From the NCBI GenBank assembly GCA_002049455.2, contig KV918835.1, positions 124,001 to 188,000 on the forward strand: 64,000 bases of DNA, given 5' to 3'. The position numbers and the translations under genes are program-made. Source of the DNA: Porphyra umbilicalis. Its lineage: Eukaryota; Rhodophyta; Bangiophyceae; Bangiales; Bangiaceae. The first letter of the stretch is position 1. Each line of letters starts with the position of its first letter. Under the pieces are notes generated by a model. It was not told where the DNA came from. It saw only the letters and a list, made by a program, of their open reading frames with translations, and ran no database searches. Positions 19,564-31,700 of the stretch are shown in pieces.

Positions 19564-20936
19564 GGTGCCGTCACAAGGGCACAGAGGCCGCCCTCGAGAA
19601 GGTAGGGTGGGGGAGAGGCGCAGGGGTGGAGGTGACGGAGAGGCAGCGGTGAGGGCTGCAAGAGGGGCCGCCGTAGGGGTGAGCCACAGTCACCGACGGC
19701 GCGTGCCGCGCTGGTGGCTGTACACCGACGGCGCGTGCAGCGCTGGTGGCTGTAGTGAGTCCGCGAGAATCGGGCGCTACGGCCACTACCGTGACGACGG
19801 TGGCCACAGTGGCGCCAGAGTGGCGGCCGCGGGCAAGGAGCTCTGGGGGCGGCGCATGTGCCGCAGTGACGGGGTGGGGGGCCTCCACCAGCTGCCACCC
19901 TCGGCACCGTGCTGCCGGTTCATGTTGTGGCCAGAGATCGGCGGCTTGCGGTTGCCGGGACAAATGGCTGACGGGCTGCCTGCCTCCTTCCACGGACCAC
20001 GTTGACCGCGCTTCCGCCGCCAACCGTCAAGGATCGTTTGCAGATTCATGCGTCACGGCCCCGTTCGCCCACTGATTGGCCGATGTGAGGCTGTCGCTCA
20101 GGACGGTGCAGCGGCCGCGTCGCCCTTCACAGTTGCGTGTCAGAGTAATTAACAAATTATCTTTTTTAAACTTCAATCTATCAGCTTCACCTGCGCGGAC
20201 AGGCTGCTAAAGTGGGATTCCCAGATCAGGGTGATCCGAGCCACGTCAGCGCGTGTGGCACGCTCCCACCTCCCCGAATCCGCCCAGACTCCAGCGCGGA
20301 AGCCCGCAAACGGGGTCCGCAAACCGTGCACGCAAACCGGCGGGCGCCGATTCGCCAACGCAGCGGCGCCCGCGTCGCCGGTCGTGCGGCCACCATTGGC
20401 CGCCGCCGGATGGGCGGTCGCAGCCGGCCAACGGGCGGCCGACCTTTGCACGCGACGAGGCGGCACAACGCCGCCGGGCCTCTCGCGGTCGGCCGAGGCC
20501 GATTTTGACCAGCGGGGCCACCGGCGGCGCCGCCGTCGCAACCGCCGCGGCTTTGCTGCCCAGAGACGCCCGGCCGCGGGCAGCGGCGTGCCTGTCGGCG
20601 GCCGTACACCGGTGTACACCCGAGCGTTGCCGACGGCGGCGCCGCGAAGACGTGGGGGCGGGCAGCCTGGCCGCCACCATCTCGCCACCCATCTCGGCCG
20701 TCGCCACCACCCCGCTGCCGTTCACCGCCACCACCACCACCACCGCCGCTTGCGCTGCCGCCTGCGCTGCCGCCGCCGCCGCTGCTGCCGCCGCCGCCGG
20801 CACGTCCGCTCCGACTGCGTTGTTGCGCCTTCCTAGCGGCTCACGGCCGACGCCGCCCCGCCGCCGCCGGCGACCGCGCGCGGCACTCGATCGGGGTGCC
20901 CCCCCCTCCCTGCGGCCACTGGCGATCGCACGCGCC
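19564..20936. promoter_or_regulatory. Divergent intergenic region between desaturase and carrier
   Basis: About 1.37 kb between divergent start codons, so both promoters should be here. A short AT-rich island at about 20142-20190 stands out in GC-rich surroundings. Open frames continue upstream of the carrier ATG but lack protein-like composition. Confidence 0.4.
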
Positions 20937-21150
20937 ATGGCGTGCCCCACGCGGCGGGCGTGCGCGGCGGGCCGCCCGCCGGGCGGCGGCACCCCGCCGC
21001 TCCCCACGTTTGTGGCGGCGGGCGCGGCGACCGCCGCCGCCGCGGCGGCGGGCATGGGCGGCGCCATGGGCGCAGCGTCGGCGCTGCCGCCCGTCGCGGC
21101 GGGCGTCTTGGCGCGCTCCGCGTCGGGGTTTGGGGGTGGCGGCGGTAGCG

Positions 21151-21182
<32 letters not shown>

Positions 21183-22319
21183 GGTGGTGGTGGCGGCGGC
21201 GGCCCCACTCTGCCCCCGCCGGCACCCGCCCACGCACCCGCCCGTGGGGCGGCGTGCCACGCCTTCCCTGCAGCCGCTGGCGCCGCCGCGACTGGGGTCT
21301 CTGCCCTCCCACCGGGACACCACGGCGGCGGCGGCGGTGCCCCCCCCCCCCCCGCCGACGCGTCGCGGTCGCCCCTGCGCCAAGCGGCCGCCGCAGGCGC
21401 GTCGGCCGCCGCGGCGGTGACGGCCCAGTACTCGCTGTTTGGCCCCCTCCAAACGACCGTCATTTACCAATACCGCACCGCCCTGGCCACGGCGCCCGCC
21501 TTCCGCACGCTCCTCGCCATGGGCGGCGTGCGGCGGCTCTACGCGGGCGCCCCGTTCGGCATTGCCCACGCGGCGCTATCCAAGGGCGGCGACACGGCCT
21601 TTAACGCGGTCGCGCTGACGACCATGGGCGGCGCCGCCGCGTCGTCACGGTCGGCGGCGCCGACGGCAACGACAACGGCGGCGGCGGCGGGGGACGGGGG
21701 CGGCGGGGACCCCCCCCCGCCGACGCTCGGCCGCGTCCTTGCGGCGACGGCGCCCGCGTCGGCGGCGGCCGCCGCGTGGCGCACCGCGCTGCTGCCGCTG
21801 GAGGTGGCGCGCACCAACCTCCAGTCTGCGGGCGCGGCGGCGGGGGGCTCCCGCCTGCGCGCGGGCCTCGCCGCCGCCGGCTGGCGCTCCCTCTACGCCG
21901 GCGGCCTCGCGTCGGCGGCGAGTACCGGGACGGGCCACTTGGTGTTTTTTTCGACGCTCAACGCCCTCGACGCCCGCGTGCCGGCGGCGCCCGAGGCGGC
22001 GGGGGAGGGCGCGTCGCTCGCACGGTGGGGGGCCCTCGGCTTGGCGTCGTCGGCGGCGGCGGACGCGGCCAACAATGGCTTTCGTGTCGTCACGACGGCG
22101 GCGCAGACGCGGGGCGGGGCCGCCGCGGGGTGCCGCTCGTACGCGGCGCTCGTGCGGGGGCTCGCCGCGCAGCCGGGGGGGGTGTGGGGGCTCCTGGGGC
22201 GGGGGCTCGCCACCCGCATGGCGAGCAATGCGGGGCAAGCCGTGTTTTTTTTGGTCGCGTGGAAGGGGCTCGAGGCGCGCGTGCGGGTGGCGTTGGGGAT
22301 GGACGGGCACGAGGGGTGA
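20937..22319 (+). CDS. Mitochondrial carrier family (SLC25-like) protein
   Basis: Inner-membrane solute carrier of about 460 aa, uninterrupted. I chose the ATG at 20937 (GCC-ATG-GCG context); the frame is open 684 bases further upstream but that part is composition-driven. The N-terminal about 165 residues are Ala/Gly-rich, including a polyglycine run. Three carrier-type repeats can then be traced. The first has FGPLQTTVIYQYRT followed by GVRRLYAGAPFGIAHAALSK. The second has LPLEVARTNLQ and GWRSLYAGGLASAASTGTGH. The third has NNGFRVVTTAAQTRG and GVWGLLGRGLATRMASNAGQ. The canonical Px[DE]xx[KR] signature is degenerate in all three (only PLEVAR is clear), so this is a divergent member. Substrate unknown. 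Confidence 0.75.
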
Positions 22320-22801
22320 GGGGGGGGCGCCGCTGGCAGAGGCGCCGTGGCGGCTGCCGTGGCGGGTGGGCGGTAGGACTTTCGCCCACCGCTCGGGGTG
22401 GTGGCCACCCCGCTGTACATATGTAAAACACTTGCGTCGAGCAAACTGAGCGACAGGCGCATCAAGCAGGTTGTCTGTGTGTGTGCGCGCAGCGGGCGGG
22501 GCGACCCAACGGCGCGTCGCGTGTGTGCTGGTTGGAAAGCAAGTGCGCGAGCGTCGTCTTCGTCGCTGCAGCGCTGTCCTGTGACTAAAGTTTTCTTTTT
22601 ATCAAAAGTCGCTGCGAGCGCACCAAGTGTGGCAACCTATTTTGTCAATTCCACTCCACTGCCAATTAATCCGCCCCCAGCGCCCATGACGCTGCTGCTG
22701 GGGCGCCATGGCCCGCCAACCATCGCCGCCACCCCCGTCTTCCCCACCCTGTGTTCCTGGCCGACAGCTCGACGCCCTTTGCCCCTCCCCCCCCCGCTAC
22801 C
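22320..22801. other. Intergenic region upstream of COA5
   Basis: 482 bp between the carrier stop and the COA5 start; it contains an AT-richer part around 22590-22670. No gene seen. It probably holds the carrier 3' UTR and COA5 promoter. Confidence 0.4.
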
Positions 22802-23340
22802 ATGTCCAAATCCTGCACCGGCCTCTTTGACGACATGGTCCGCTGCCTCTCGGACAGCCCCTGCGTGCGCCAACACCCGACGCCCGCCGAGGCGCTGCGC
22901 GACTGCGCGCGCGCCGAAGCAGACGGCGTGGCCGACACGTGCAAGGCGGTGATTGCGGCGTACGCAACGTGCCGCAAGAGCCAGGTACGTTGGGCGGGGG
23001 GCGGTGGAGGGAGGGGGGGGAAGGGCATTGGGGCAGCTGTGTGTCTGATGCCGATCCTTTTGTTGTTGTTTTTTTGTTCTTGGGCGGCCGCTGGGCTGGT
23101 GACGTCGGGGCGAGCCCACGCCTTCCGCCGCCACGCGGCCGCCCGCGGTGTTACAGAGCGGGAATCTCACACATGCCGCTCGGCTGCGCTGTTTCTTTTC
23201 CCGTTGCTGCCGTGCCGTGCGCGCCCTCCTCGTGCCGCGTGGACCCCGCGCGGCGCCCTGGTTGCGGTGCGCGCGCCGCGTCGCGTCCCCCCCCGCAGCT
23301 CAACATGCGGCGGCGCATCCGTGGCATGCCCGGCTATTGA
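22802..23340 (+). CDS. COA5: Cytochrome c oxidase assembly factor COA5/PET191, spliced
   Basis: Small twin CX9C protein of the mitochondrial intermembrane space needed for complex IV assembly. Exon 1 is 22802-22984 (61 codons), the intron 22985-23298, exon 2 23299-23340 ending TGA; total 74 aa, the same length as human COA5. Family landmarks: SCTGLFDDMVRCL, SPCVRQHPTPAEAL, C35, C47-x9-C57 (the second CX9C), and the C-terminus MRRRIRGMPGY, matching the family's DMR-RFRG--GY ending. Cys5-x9-Cys15 is the first CX9C pair. The start context is CTACC-ATG-TCC. It follows the mitochondrial carrier gene on the same strand. Very likely correct because both ends of the protein match. Confidence 0.92.
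22985..23298 (+). other. Intron of COA5
   Basis: 314-bp GT-AG intron, phase 0, donor GTACGT, acceptor CCCCCCGCAG, with an internal T-rich stretch (TTGTTGTTTTTTTG). It separates RKSQ from LNMRRR. Confidence 0.88.
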
Positions 23341-23566
23341 TGCCACCCGCCCCGCGCCGCCGCCCCCCCGCGACCGCTGCACGCACGCACGTGGCCACTG
23401 CACGGCGTCGTCCCGTAAAGCTTGCGCGTCTTGCGCGGCCCGCTCGCCACCCACGTGGTCGGGTCTGTACACTGGGTCCCGCGTCTGTACACTGGGCGCC
23501 GCCACCCGCCGCAGCCGCCGACCCCCCCCCACCCGCGTCCGTCAGCCCCCCACGCCCCGCCGGCGC

Positions 23567-24186
23567 TCACCACCCCGCCGCCGTTGGCGCGCCCACATCC
23601 CACGGGGTGTCCCCCCCCCCCGCCCCCACAATCCGCTCGTGGTAGGTCACGTAGGCCGCCCGCGCCGCCCGTGCCGACTGGCGGTGGTGTCGGCGGTCCG
23701 CTCCCCCCCCCCCTCCCCCCCCCCCCACCCCCCAACGCGAGGGCCAACCACGACGACCGCGCGTCGTCGCCCGCCACCCCCCGCGCGAGAATGCACACGA
23801 GCACCCCCCCGACGCGCGGCGTCGCGCGCAGGTGCGCGACGCCCGCGGCGGCGACGGCGGCCGCCTCCCACGGGCGTGCCGTCGCGTCAATGGCGCCCGG
23901 CAGCGCGGCCTCCATCGCGTCGAGCAGCGGGTGGAGGGCGGCGGCCACGTCGGCGGCCGCCGCCGCGAGGCGGGGAAGGAAAAAGTGCGGGAACCGCACA
24001 ATGTTGGCGGGCGCGGTGCCGCCGACGCGGGCGGCGGCGGCAGCCGCCGCGTCGTGGATGGCTTGCCGCTCGGGGCGGGACGGGAAGCCACGGATGGGGG
24101 GGGGGGGTGGCCCCGACGCCGTCGGGGAGGGGACCCGGACGGGGTGGGGCGGGCGGCGCCCGTGGCGCCGCCGCCGCCGCCATCGC

Positions 24187-24223
<37 letters not shown>

Positions 24224-24795
24224 GCCGCTGCCGCTGCCGCTTCCGCTGTCGGTCGCGGGACCGCTGCGACAGCCGCTGCCGCTGCTGGTGTGGGTGGTGC
24301 CGGCGGCGGCGCCCGCGGCGTGCCCCCCCCCCCCGCCCCCAGACGGCGGCGGTAGGCGCGGTCCCCCCCCCCCCGCGGCGGGTCCCCCTCCAACCACGCA
24401 AACAGCGTGTCGGCACACACGACGCCGGCCCAGTGGTGGAGGAAGCACTCAAAGAGGTCGAACCAGGCGAAAAAGTCGGCCACGTCGGGGGCGGCGAGCA
24501 AGCCGCCGCCGGCCGCCGCCGTCAGGCGGCGGACGAGCGTGTCGAGGTCGGCCAACTCGGCGCGCAACGCGCCGACGGGGATGGAGATGAGCTCCCGCGC
24601 CGCGTCGCTCGGGGGGGGGGGGGGGGGGGGCGCCGTCGGCCGCGCCGGCCGTGGCGGCAACGGCGGCGGCGGCATCGGCGGCACCTTGGCCCCCGCCCCC
24701 GCGCCGGCCGACGGCGCCGCGTCCGTGCCGGCGGCGGCAGGCACGACGGTGGCGGCCGCCGCCGCCGCCGCCCGCCGGCGGGCGGCGGCGCCCAT
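23567..24795 (-). CDS. Unrecognised helical protein, perhaps hemerythrin-like; frame broken at G/C runs
   Basis: The minus-strand frame from an ATG at 24795 gives an Ala-rich leader and then a protein-like helical segment: ELISIPVGALRAELADLDTL, then VADFFAWFDLFECFLHHWAG followed by VVCADTLFAWLEGDPP. Downstream, in another frame, is a second convincing segment with RQAIHDAAAAAAARVGG, NIVRFPHFFLPRL and LHPLLDAMEAALPGAI. The AL-AEL...F--W---F--FL-HH...LF-WLE pattern is reminiscent of the first two helices of hemerythrin-like (HHE) domains, but the first metal His and the Glu are not in place, so I do not assert the family. The frame changes lie at C runs at about 24361-24373 and a G run near 24098. 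A possible C-terminal frame ends at 23567 (TYHERIVGAGGG). Function unknown. Confidence 0.4.
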
Positions 24796-25249
24796 GCGCC
24801 CCCTCGCCCCCCCGTCGGGGGCTCGCCGCCGTCGGCGATGCGCACGCCCCGCAGCGCGCGCGGCGGCGCGTCAGGGGCGGGGCGGGGCGCCGCCCGCGTC
24901 GCACCGCCGGCGGGGGCGGGGGCGTGCAAAGGCGGCGGGCGGCACCACGGCGCGCGAGACGCCCGCGGCGAGCCGGCGGCCCGCCGCGGCGCGGGCGGCG
25001 GGCGCACCGGCGGCCGCGCGCCGCCGCCGCCGCTCCCGCGCGGGCGCCCCCGCGGCGCGCCGGTGGCGGGCGCCCCCTCACACCCGCCCCGACGCTCACG
25101 CTGCGCGGCAGCGCCGAGAGGCCGGCCGGGTGTCGGGCGGCGGCGGCAGTGTCCCTCCCCCCCCCGCGAGATTCCGCACCCGCCGCCGCTGCGCGCGCGC
25201 GCGCCGCCGCGCCGCGGCGCCCCACAGGAACGCAATCGATGGTCCTCAC

Positions 25250-26700
25250 GACCGTGACAGGTACTTGGAGGGGGCATATATCGCAGACGAACTATCTTTG
25301 CTCTTTTGCAGACATCTACTGTTCTGTCATTTTCTCCGACATACTGCGCGAGTGCGGGTGCCAGAAAAAACATGTTCAGCAGCTTCTCACACTTTTAATC
25401 AAACATCTTGGTCATCGGGGTTGGGCCGGTTCTCCAATCTCGTCGCGCCCCTTTCCGACCCAGGAATGCAAGCTCGCTGCGACTGCAGCAAGGTGTGCCC
25501 AGCTGGGACCCACGCTGCAGCTTGGGTGCTCACGCCCGAGACCGAACGTGTGCAGCAGCGGTTGCTGGTTGGGCATCGCCAGCCCGGCAGCTGGCGCCCT
25601 TGACCCGCGTTCTTAGTGTGCTCTTCCGCCTGTCGGCTCGCCTCCGACTTCGCTGCAGTGCCGGCTTCCTCGCTGTTGCCGGCGCCGCCAGCACCGCAGT
25701 CCTTTGTGGGCGGTGTGTAGGGTGTTGCGCTGTTGGCCTCAATATCAACGTGGTCTGGAAGTGGACGGGGCGGGGGGGGGGGGGGGGGTGACGGGATGTG
25801 TGACAGTGATGCTGTTTCTGACGCCTGGCGCTTTTCCTCGGGACAGTCCCTGTCGGTTTTCCTTCGTTCACCCTGTACGCAGAACTGCTGATATTGGCGT
25901 CCTCCTCGTGCAGAGCGCCTGGCGTGTGTGATTGTTGGAGAGAAGCGTGGTCCATGGGGGTATGGTGTGGGGTGTTGCGCTGTCGGCCTCGGTATCAGGA
26001 TGGTGTGGAAGAGGACGGGGCGGTGAGGGGGGAGAAGGTTGAGGGGACGTGAGAGTGATAGTACTGTTTCTGACCCCTGACGCTCTTCCTTGGGACAATC
26101 GCTGTCCGTTTTTCTTTGCACGTCTTGTGCGTGGAAATGTTGGCCTTGGTGTCCCTTTCACGCAGAGCGCCCGGCGTATGTGTTGTTGGTAAGCAGTGTG
26201 GTGTCTGTGTGTAAGGAAGGGCGGCTCCTGCGGGGATGGGAGGGTTGGGCCAGTGGGGCGGGTGGACGGTGTATGTCGAGGCGGTAGGACGGTGTCAGTG
26301 GAGGGGTGAGGGCAGCGCATGTGGAGTGGTCTTGGAGTAGAGGGAGGCAGGTGAGATGGACTTTGTGCGGTAGTACGTGGTGCACGAGGCGACGGTACCC
26401 ACACGGTGGAGGGAGTGTAGGCAACAACCACAGTGTCCGCTTTTCCTGAAATGTTCCCTTGTCCAGGAAGCACCGGTACATACCGACATCCGAAGAGCCA
26501 TTCCTTTCCGAAATTCTCAGACATATACCGTTTTAATGTTACGGGCATAGGCGATTCTTGGAAGACTCTCACGGTGCAGGTATTTCGGAGTTCTCTGGGG
26601 ATGTCGAAACAGGATTGAGCCGCGTTGCTGTGCGCCGCGCACGTGCTGACAAGGTCGCCATCCATCAGATCGTGTCAGACGTGAGCTGCGTTTCCAGGTC
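25250..26700. other. Lower-GC intergenic stretch with a 250-bp tandem repeat
   Basis: No gene supported. It contains a 17-G run at 25772-25788 and the tandem repeat listed separately. Minus-strand frames show the repeat as recurring peptides (KTD-DCP-E-RQ-SET), but with no known domain. Confidence 0.4.
25721..26210. repeat. Imperfect tandem repeat, period about 250 bp
   Basis: Two units start with GGTGTTGCGCTGTYGGCCTC at 25721 and 25971. A later landmark, CAGAGCGCCYGGCGTRTGTG, recurs at about 25912 and 26164, giving a 250-252-bp period and roughly two copies. The units differ by many substitutions and by the G-run in the first, so the duplication is not recent. Confidence 0.7.
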
Positions 26701-28751
26701 GTGACAGGGGGTAAACATGAAAATCTGCAAGGGCCCTGCTCAACCACCGAGCGGATGGCGAGAACTCACTGTATTCGCGGGACTGGGTGTCGGCGCACGG
26801 GGGGGTGGGGCACCGCCAAGCCGTGGACGGCGCGGCCGCCGACAGCGACGAGCGGCGGTCGCCCACGGCGGCAAAGAGGAAGCGCACGCCGCGACGGTAT
26901 ACAGCCCACCGACACGATCTCGTACCGCGGCCGCGGGCAGCGCCACGGGAAGCACCGCAACACGGCGCACGTCGCCGACCGATTCAGTGCGTGCGCGGTC
27001 CGGGACGAGAGAAGTCGGCGGGCGGCACCCAGCCTTCCAGCACGCCTGCCGCAGGCTGCCAACGTGGGGCGCGTGGCCGTGGCGGCTACGGCGGCGCGCC
27101 GTTACCACGCCGTCGGCCGCCGTCACCGCGCTGCCAGCCGCCGTCACCGCCGGCCGACCGCCACGACCATGGTCGCAAAACGCGCCAACAGGCGACACAT
27201 CACGTCCGCCGCACCGGCCCAAAGCAACCAGGTGGCAGCGACCGCCCGCGTCGCAACCCGCTGACCGCCGAGGCGCCCGCTAATGAGGGTGCACGTCAGG
27301 GAGCAGACCCCCGACGCTGCAACGAGAGGGGTAGCACCGTGGGTGTCAACCAGATGGGCCTCACGGGCCGAGAAAACCACCAACCGTCCATAGGGGGCGG
27401 GAGAAGAAGGGCGCCGACCGCATGCCCCAGAAGTTCAATCCAGACTGCCCCGCCGGGTGTGTCGCGGCCGTGGAGCCGCGACGCCCCGACGGGGCCGCCC
27501 ACCACGGCGGGCGGCTATGACGCCAGACGCGGCGACGGCACGGAACCGCGCAGCGACACGACGCGGTGGGGTGGCGGCGCACGCTCTACGCGGCACCCGC
27601 CGCCCGCTGCGGCGTCACGGGACACGCCGACACGGCCGCGGCGGGCGCCCGCACGGTCGGCGACACGGCGGCGGCGACGGCGGCGGCGGTGGCGGCGGCG
27701 CCGTTAGTTGCGGGGGTGGGCGCCGCGCTGCTGCGCTGGTGGCCCCGGGGCGGGGGGCACGCGCGCCGGCCTGCACGCGGACGTGCTGCTGGTCGGCAGG
27801 CTGCGCGGACGCTGCGCACGACGGGCGTGGCGCCGTGCCTCGGCCTACATGGGCGGTCCGCGGTCACGGGTGCGGGGGACCCTCTCGTTTGCCAGGCGCC
27901 TCGCGGAGGGAGCCGGGACCACTCCACGGACCACGAGTGTGGTGCTTGCTGCACGGCGCCGGCGTGGCGCCGCCGTCGGTCGACGCCCGCGCCGCCGCGC
28001 CGCACCGTCGTTCGAGCTCTGGCCAAAAAAAAAGAAAAAGCGCCATGCCCGCCGCCCTGTCAAACGACTAATGACGGACGGGTTGACCACGGGGGCGCAA
28101 AACACGTCGCGATTCCTTTTATCCGATCCCCGCAGCGACGCGCCGCGGCGTTTCCACCCCCACCCCCACTGCCCAACGCAAAAGAAAAATCGCTTGCAGT
28201 GGCCGTTGCCACGCCCGTGGCTGCCGACCTCCCCCTCCCCCCCCCGCCCCTGCCACACCAAAGGGCACGAGCACGCCCGCCACCACCGCGGCGGCAGGCA
28301 CCCACCCCCACCGACAACGGACCAGCCGCCGCCGCCCATGGGGCGACGGCGTGCGGGCGCGCCACGGCCGCCACAGGGCCGGCATGGGCGCGCCCGCGCC
28401 ACCGGCGGGCGGGGTCTGCCCCGCCCCACCCCGCCCTACGGCCGTCGGCGCCGACGCGGCACGGGCGCCAACCACCCTACGACCGTGGGGACGGCCGCCA
28501 CGGCCACGGGCCCCGTCGGCGTGGCCCGCGGCCGCCGCCGTCGCGGTGACAGCGGCGGCATCGACCCGCCAAACAACGTCGGGGGTGGGCGCGCATCGCG
28601 CCCGCCACCCGGCGGGCGTCTGGGCGGGCGACCGCGTCGCCGTCGGCAGCGGCGGAGCGCGCCGCCCAGGCGCGCCGCGTGTCGTCGAGTCCTTGGCGGT
28701 GGAAGCCACCACCTGCTCCCCCCCCGCCTCCCGCCCGCCGCGGTGACCATG
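26700..28751. other. GC-rich region, coding status unclear
   Basis: Frames on both strands are open and Arg/Ala/Gly-rich. One plus-strand stretch at about 27755-28070 (LHADVLLVGRLRGRC... ending in a lysine-rich KKKKKRHARRP) has somewhat protein-like composition, preceded in another frame by a hydrophobic stretch. I could not delimit a gene or recognise a family. Confidence 0.25.
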
Positions 28752-31700
28752 TCAAACCGGGTCCTCGCAGTGGCAATCGCCGACGGGGGCGGCCGCCCCC
28801 TGTGTGGCACACACCTTGCGGAAAAACGAGCACATGCCGACGCGGGCAGAGAGGCGCGCAGACGCTGCGGCCACGGCGGCGGGGTCGGCGTCCATGACCC
28901 CCCCGGGAGCCCCGCCCACGGGTCGTCCTCAATGGTGGCCCCGTGCCCGCCGCTGCCACCGTTGGCCACCGCCGGCGCGTCCGCCGCCGCCGCTGCCGCC
29001 GCCGCCGACGCGTGGTCGCCCGTGTCCACCGGCCCGCCGGCGCCGCCCATGCCACCGTCGCGGACGGCACCGCCGTCGGCGGCAGCGGCAGCCGCCACCG
29101 CCGCCTCCCCACGGGCGCGGGCGACCGCCGCCAAGCGGGCGGCAAGGCGAACCGACGCAGCCGCCGCCGCCGCGGGGGGGACCGTGGCGTCGTCGGCGCC
29201 GCCCGGGAGCCCCGCCCACGGGTCGTCCACGGTGGCGCGCACGCCCGCACCGTCGGCGTCGAGGGCGGCGACGGGGACCGCGGGCGTGGGGGTCGCCGGT
29301 GGTTTCAACGGCTCGCCGTGCGCGTCGGCCGCCCCTTTGGCCGACGGCGGCGACGGCGGCGACCGCAGTGGCGGCGGCGACGGCGGCGGCGGTGACGACG
29401 CGCGCGCCTTGGCCATCACCGGCGGCGTTTGATTCGGCGACGGCGACGGCGACGGGGGCACCCACCCGACCGCCCGCCACAGGCCCTGCCACAGCCCCTC
29501 GACGCGCGCCTCGTCCCACGGGGGACGCTGCGGGAGGAGCGTCCTCTGCGTCGGGCTGTCGGGCGCTGGCGTCGGCGTCGGCGTCGTGTATGGGTGGCGC
29601 CCCCCAAAAACGTCCAAAACGCACGGCGGCTCGGCGGCGGGGCCGGCCAGCCACGCGCCCACGGCGGACCGAAAGGGCGTCGGCGTCGGCGTAGCGGTGC
29701 TACAAGCGGGGGGGGGGCCCAGGGGGAGGGGGTCGGCGGCACCGGCGTCGCCCACCAGGTGGTGGCAGGGGGGGGGGGGGGGGGGGGGGGGTGACCGCGC
29801 GCCCCCGTCGCCGCCGCTGCGGCCGCCGCCGCTGCCGCCGCCGCCTCTGCGTCGGCCGCACGCTCCGCACCGTCGGCGGCCGCGGCTCGGGCGCGCCGCC
29901 CGGCAGCGTCGGTCGCCGCGGCCGCCACCGACGCGGCGCGCCAGCCGTGCGGCGCGGCTGCGACCGCGTCGCCGCCGCCACCCCGGCCGGCACCCGCCAC
30001 TGGCGGCACCCGCTCGTGTCGGGCGGCCGTCCCCGGCTCGGCCGCGCCCGCCCCCGCCGCCCCGCCGGCCGCCCACGGGGCGCCCGGCGCCTGCGGGCGC
30101 CCCTGCTCAAACGACGTGTCGTCGGCGGGTCCCCCCCACCCCCCGGCGGCGGTCATGGCAGCGTCCCACCCCCCCCACACGAGGGCCCATTGGGCCCCCA
30201 AAACGGCTCGCACGCCCGCCGTCACGGCGGCCCAGGTGCCCCACGCGGCGGCCGCGACGGCGCCCCGCACGCCCCGCACGGCCGCCGACACAGACTGCCC
30301 GCCACCCCGCCCAGCGGCCGCCCCAGCCGACGCCGCGCCGCGCACGGCCGCGCCCACCGCCGCGGCCCCACCACGCACGCGCGTCGCCACGGCGCGGCGC
30401 ACACGCCGGCGCGCCGGCATGGCGTCGCCCGCCGCCGCCACCGCCACCCCCACCGCCCGCACCGACGCCAACGCCCACCTGCCGCACCGCGCGGCGGCCA
30501 CGTCCACCGGCCGCGCCGCCGCGGCGGCCACGTCGAGCGCCACCGACGCGCCCGCGGCGGCGGCCGCCCGCCCCGCCGCCGACCGCGCGTCGCCGGCGGG
30601 GGCGGCGGCCGTCACGGCCGCCACGGAGCCCGCAACCGCCGCCGCCTTGGCGGCCGCAATGACAACGGCGGGCGCCGCCGCCGCCCGCAACCCGTCAATG
30701 GCCACAACGGCGGCGGCGGCGGCGGGCACGACCACCACCGCACGCGCGGGGGGCACCCCTTCGGACACCGCACCGGCGGCGAGGGTGGCGGCAACCACCC
30801 CGGCGCGCGCCGCTGTCGCCGCGTCCACGTGGGCGGGGGCGGCGGCGGCGAGCCGCCACGGAGCCGCAACGGCAGCCGCGGTGGTGGCCGCGGCCGCCCG
30901 TGCGGCAACGGCGGCGGCGCGTGAGGCGAGGTCCCCCACCACCGCCGCCACGTCGGCGGCCGCCCGACCTGCCCGAGCCGCCCGACGCATCGCCGCCGCC
31001 GCTGCCGTTGCCGCCGCCCGCCGGCGGGCGCGCGCCGGGCGCCGCCACCCCCCCCCGCGCACGGCGCGCCACGCGCGGGCGGCAGCGACGGCCGCCCGCC
31101 CCGGCGGCGACGCCCACCCCGCCGCCCGCACCGTCGCCGCGCGGCCGGGGCGGGAAAAGCACCACGCGGCCGCCGACCGGCGGGCGTGCGCCGCCCGCCC
31201 CCCCCCCGGCACGCACCGCCGCGGCGCGGCGGCGGCGGCAGACGCCGACGTGAGGGACCCCCACGCCCCCCACGCGGGCGCGCGGGTGGCCGCGTCCGCC
31301 TCCTCCACCCCAAAAACGTCGACGGTGCACCACGGCCGCTGCGGCGGCAGCGGCGGCGCCACCGCCCGCCAACACGCGTCGCTCACCGCACGGTTGACGG
31401 CGGCGGCGACGGCGGCAGCGGCGGCGGCGGCGGCGGCAGGCGCGGCGGCGGCCGCGGCGGCGGCCGTCGCCGCCACCGACGCGCCCGCAGACGTGAGTTC
31501 GGGGCGCCACTCGGCAGCGGCGGCGGCGGCGAGGAAGAGCGCCGCGTACGCGGCCACGGACGTGGCGGCGGTCGCGGCGGCGGCGCCGACGCGGCGGCGG
31601 CGCGCCGCCCACAACGGCGGCGGGGGGGGGGGGGGGGCGTCGCCCCCCGCACGAGGCGGTCGGCCACCCACGCGGCGGTGGCGAGGGCGGCCGCCGGCAC

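Noticed and set aside
20253-20936. N-terminal extension of the mitochondrial carrier frame
   Set aside because: No domain or protein-like composition; the ATG at 20937 has the context of other host starts.
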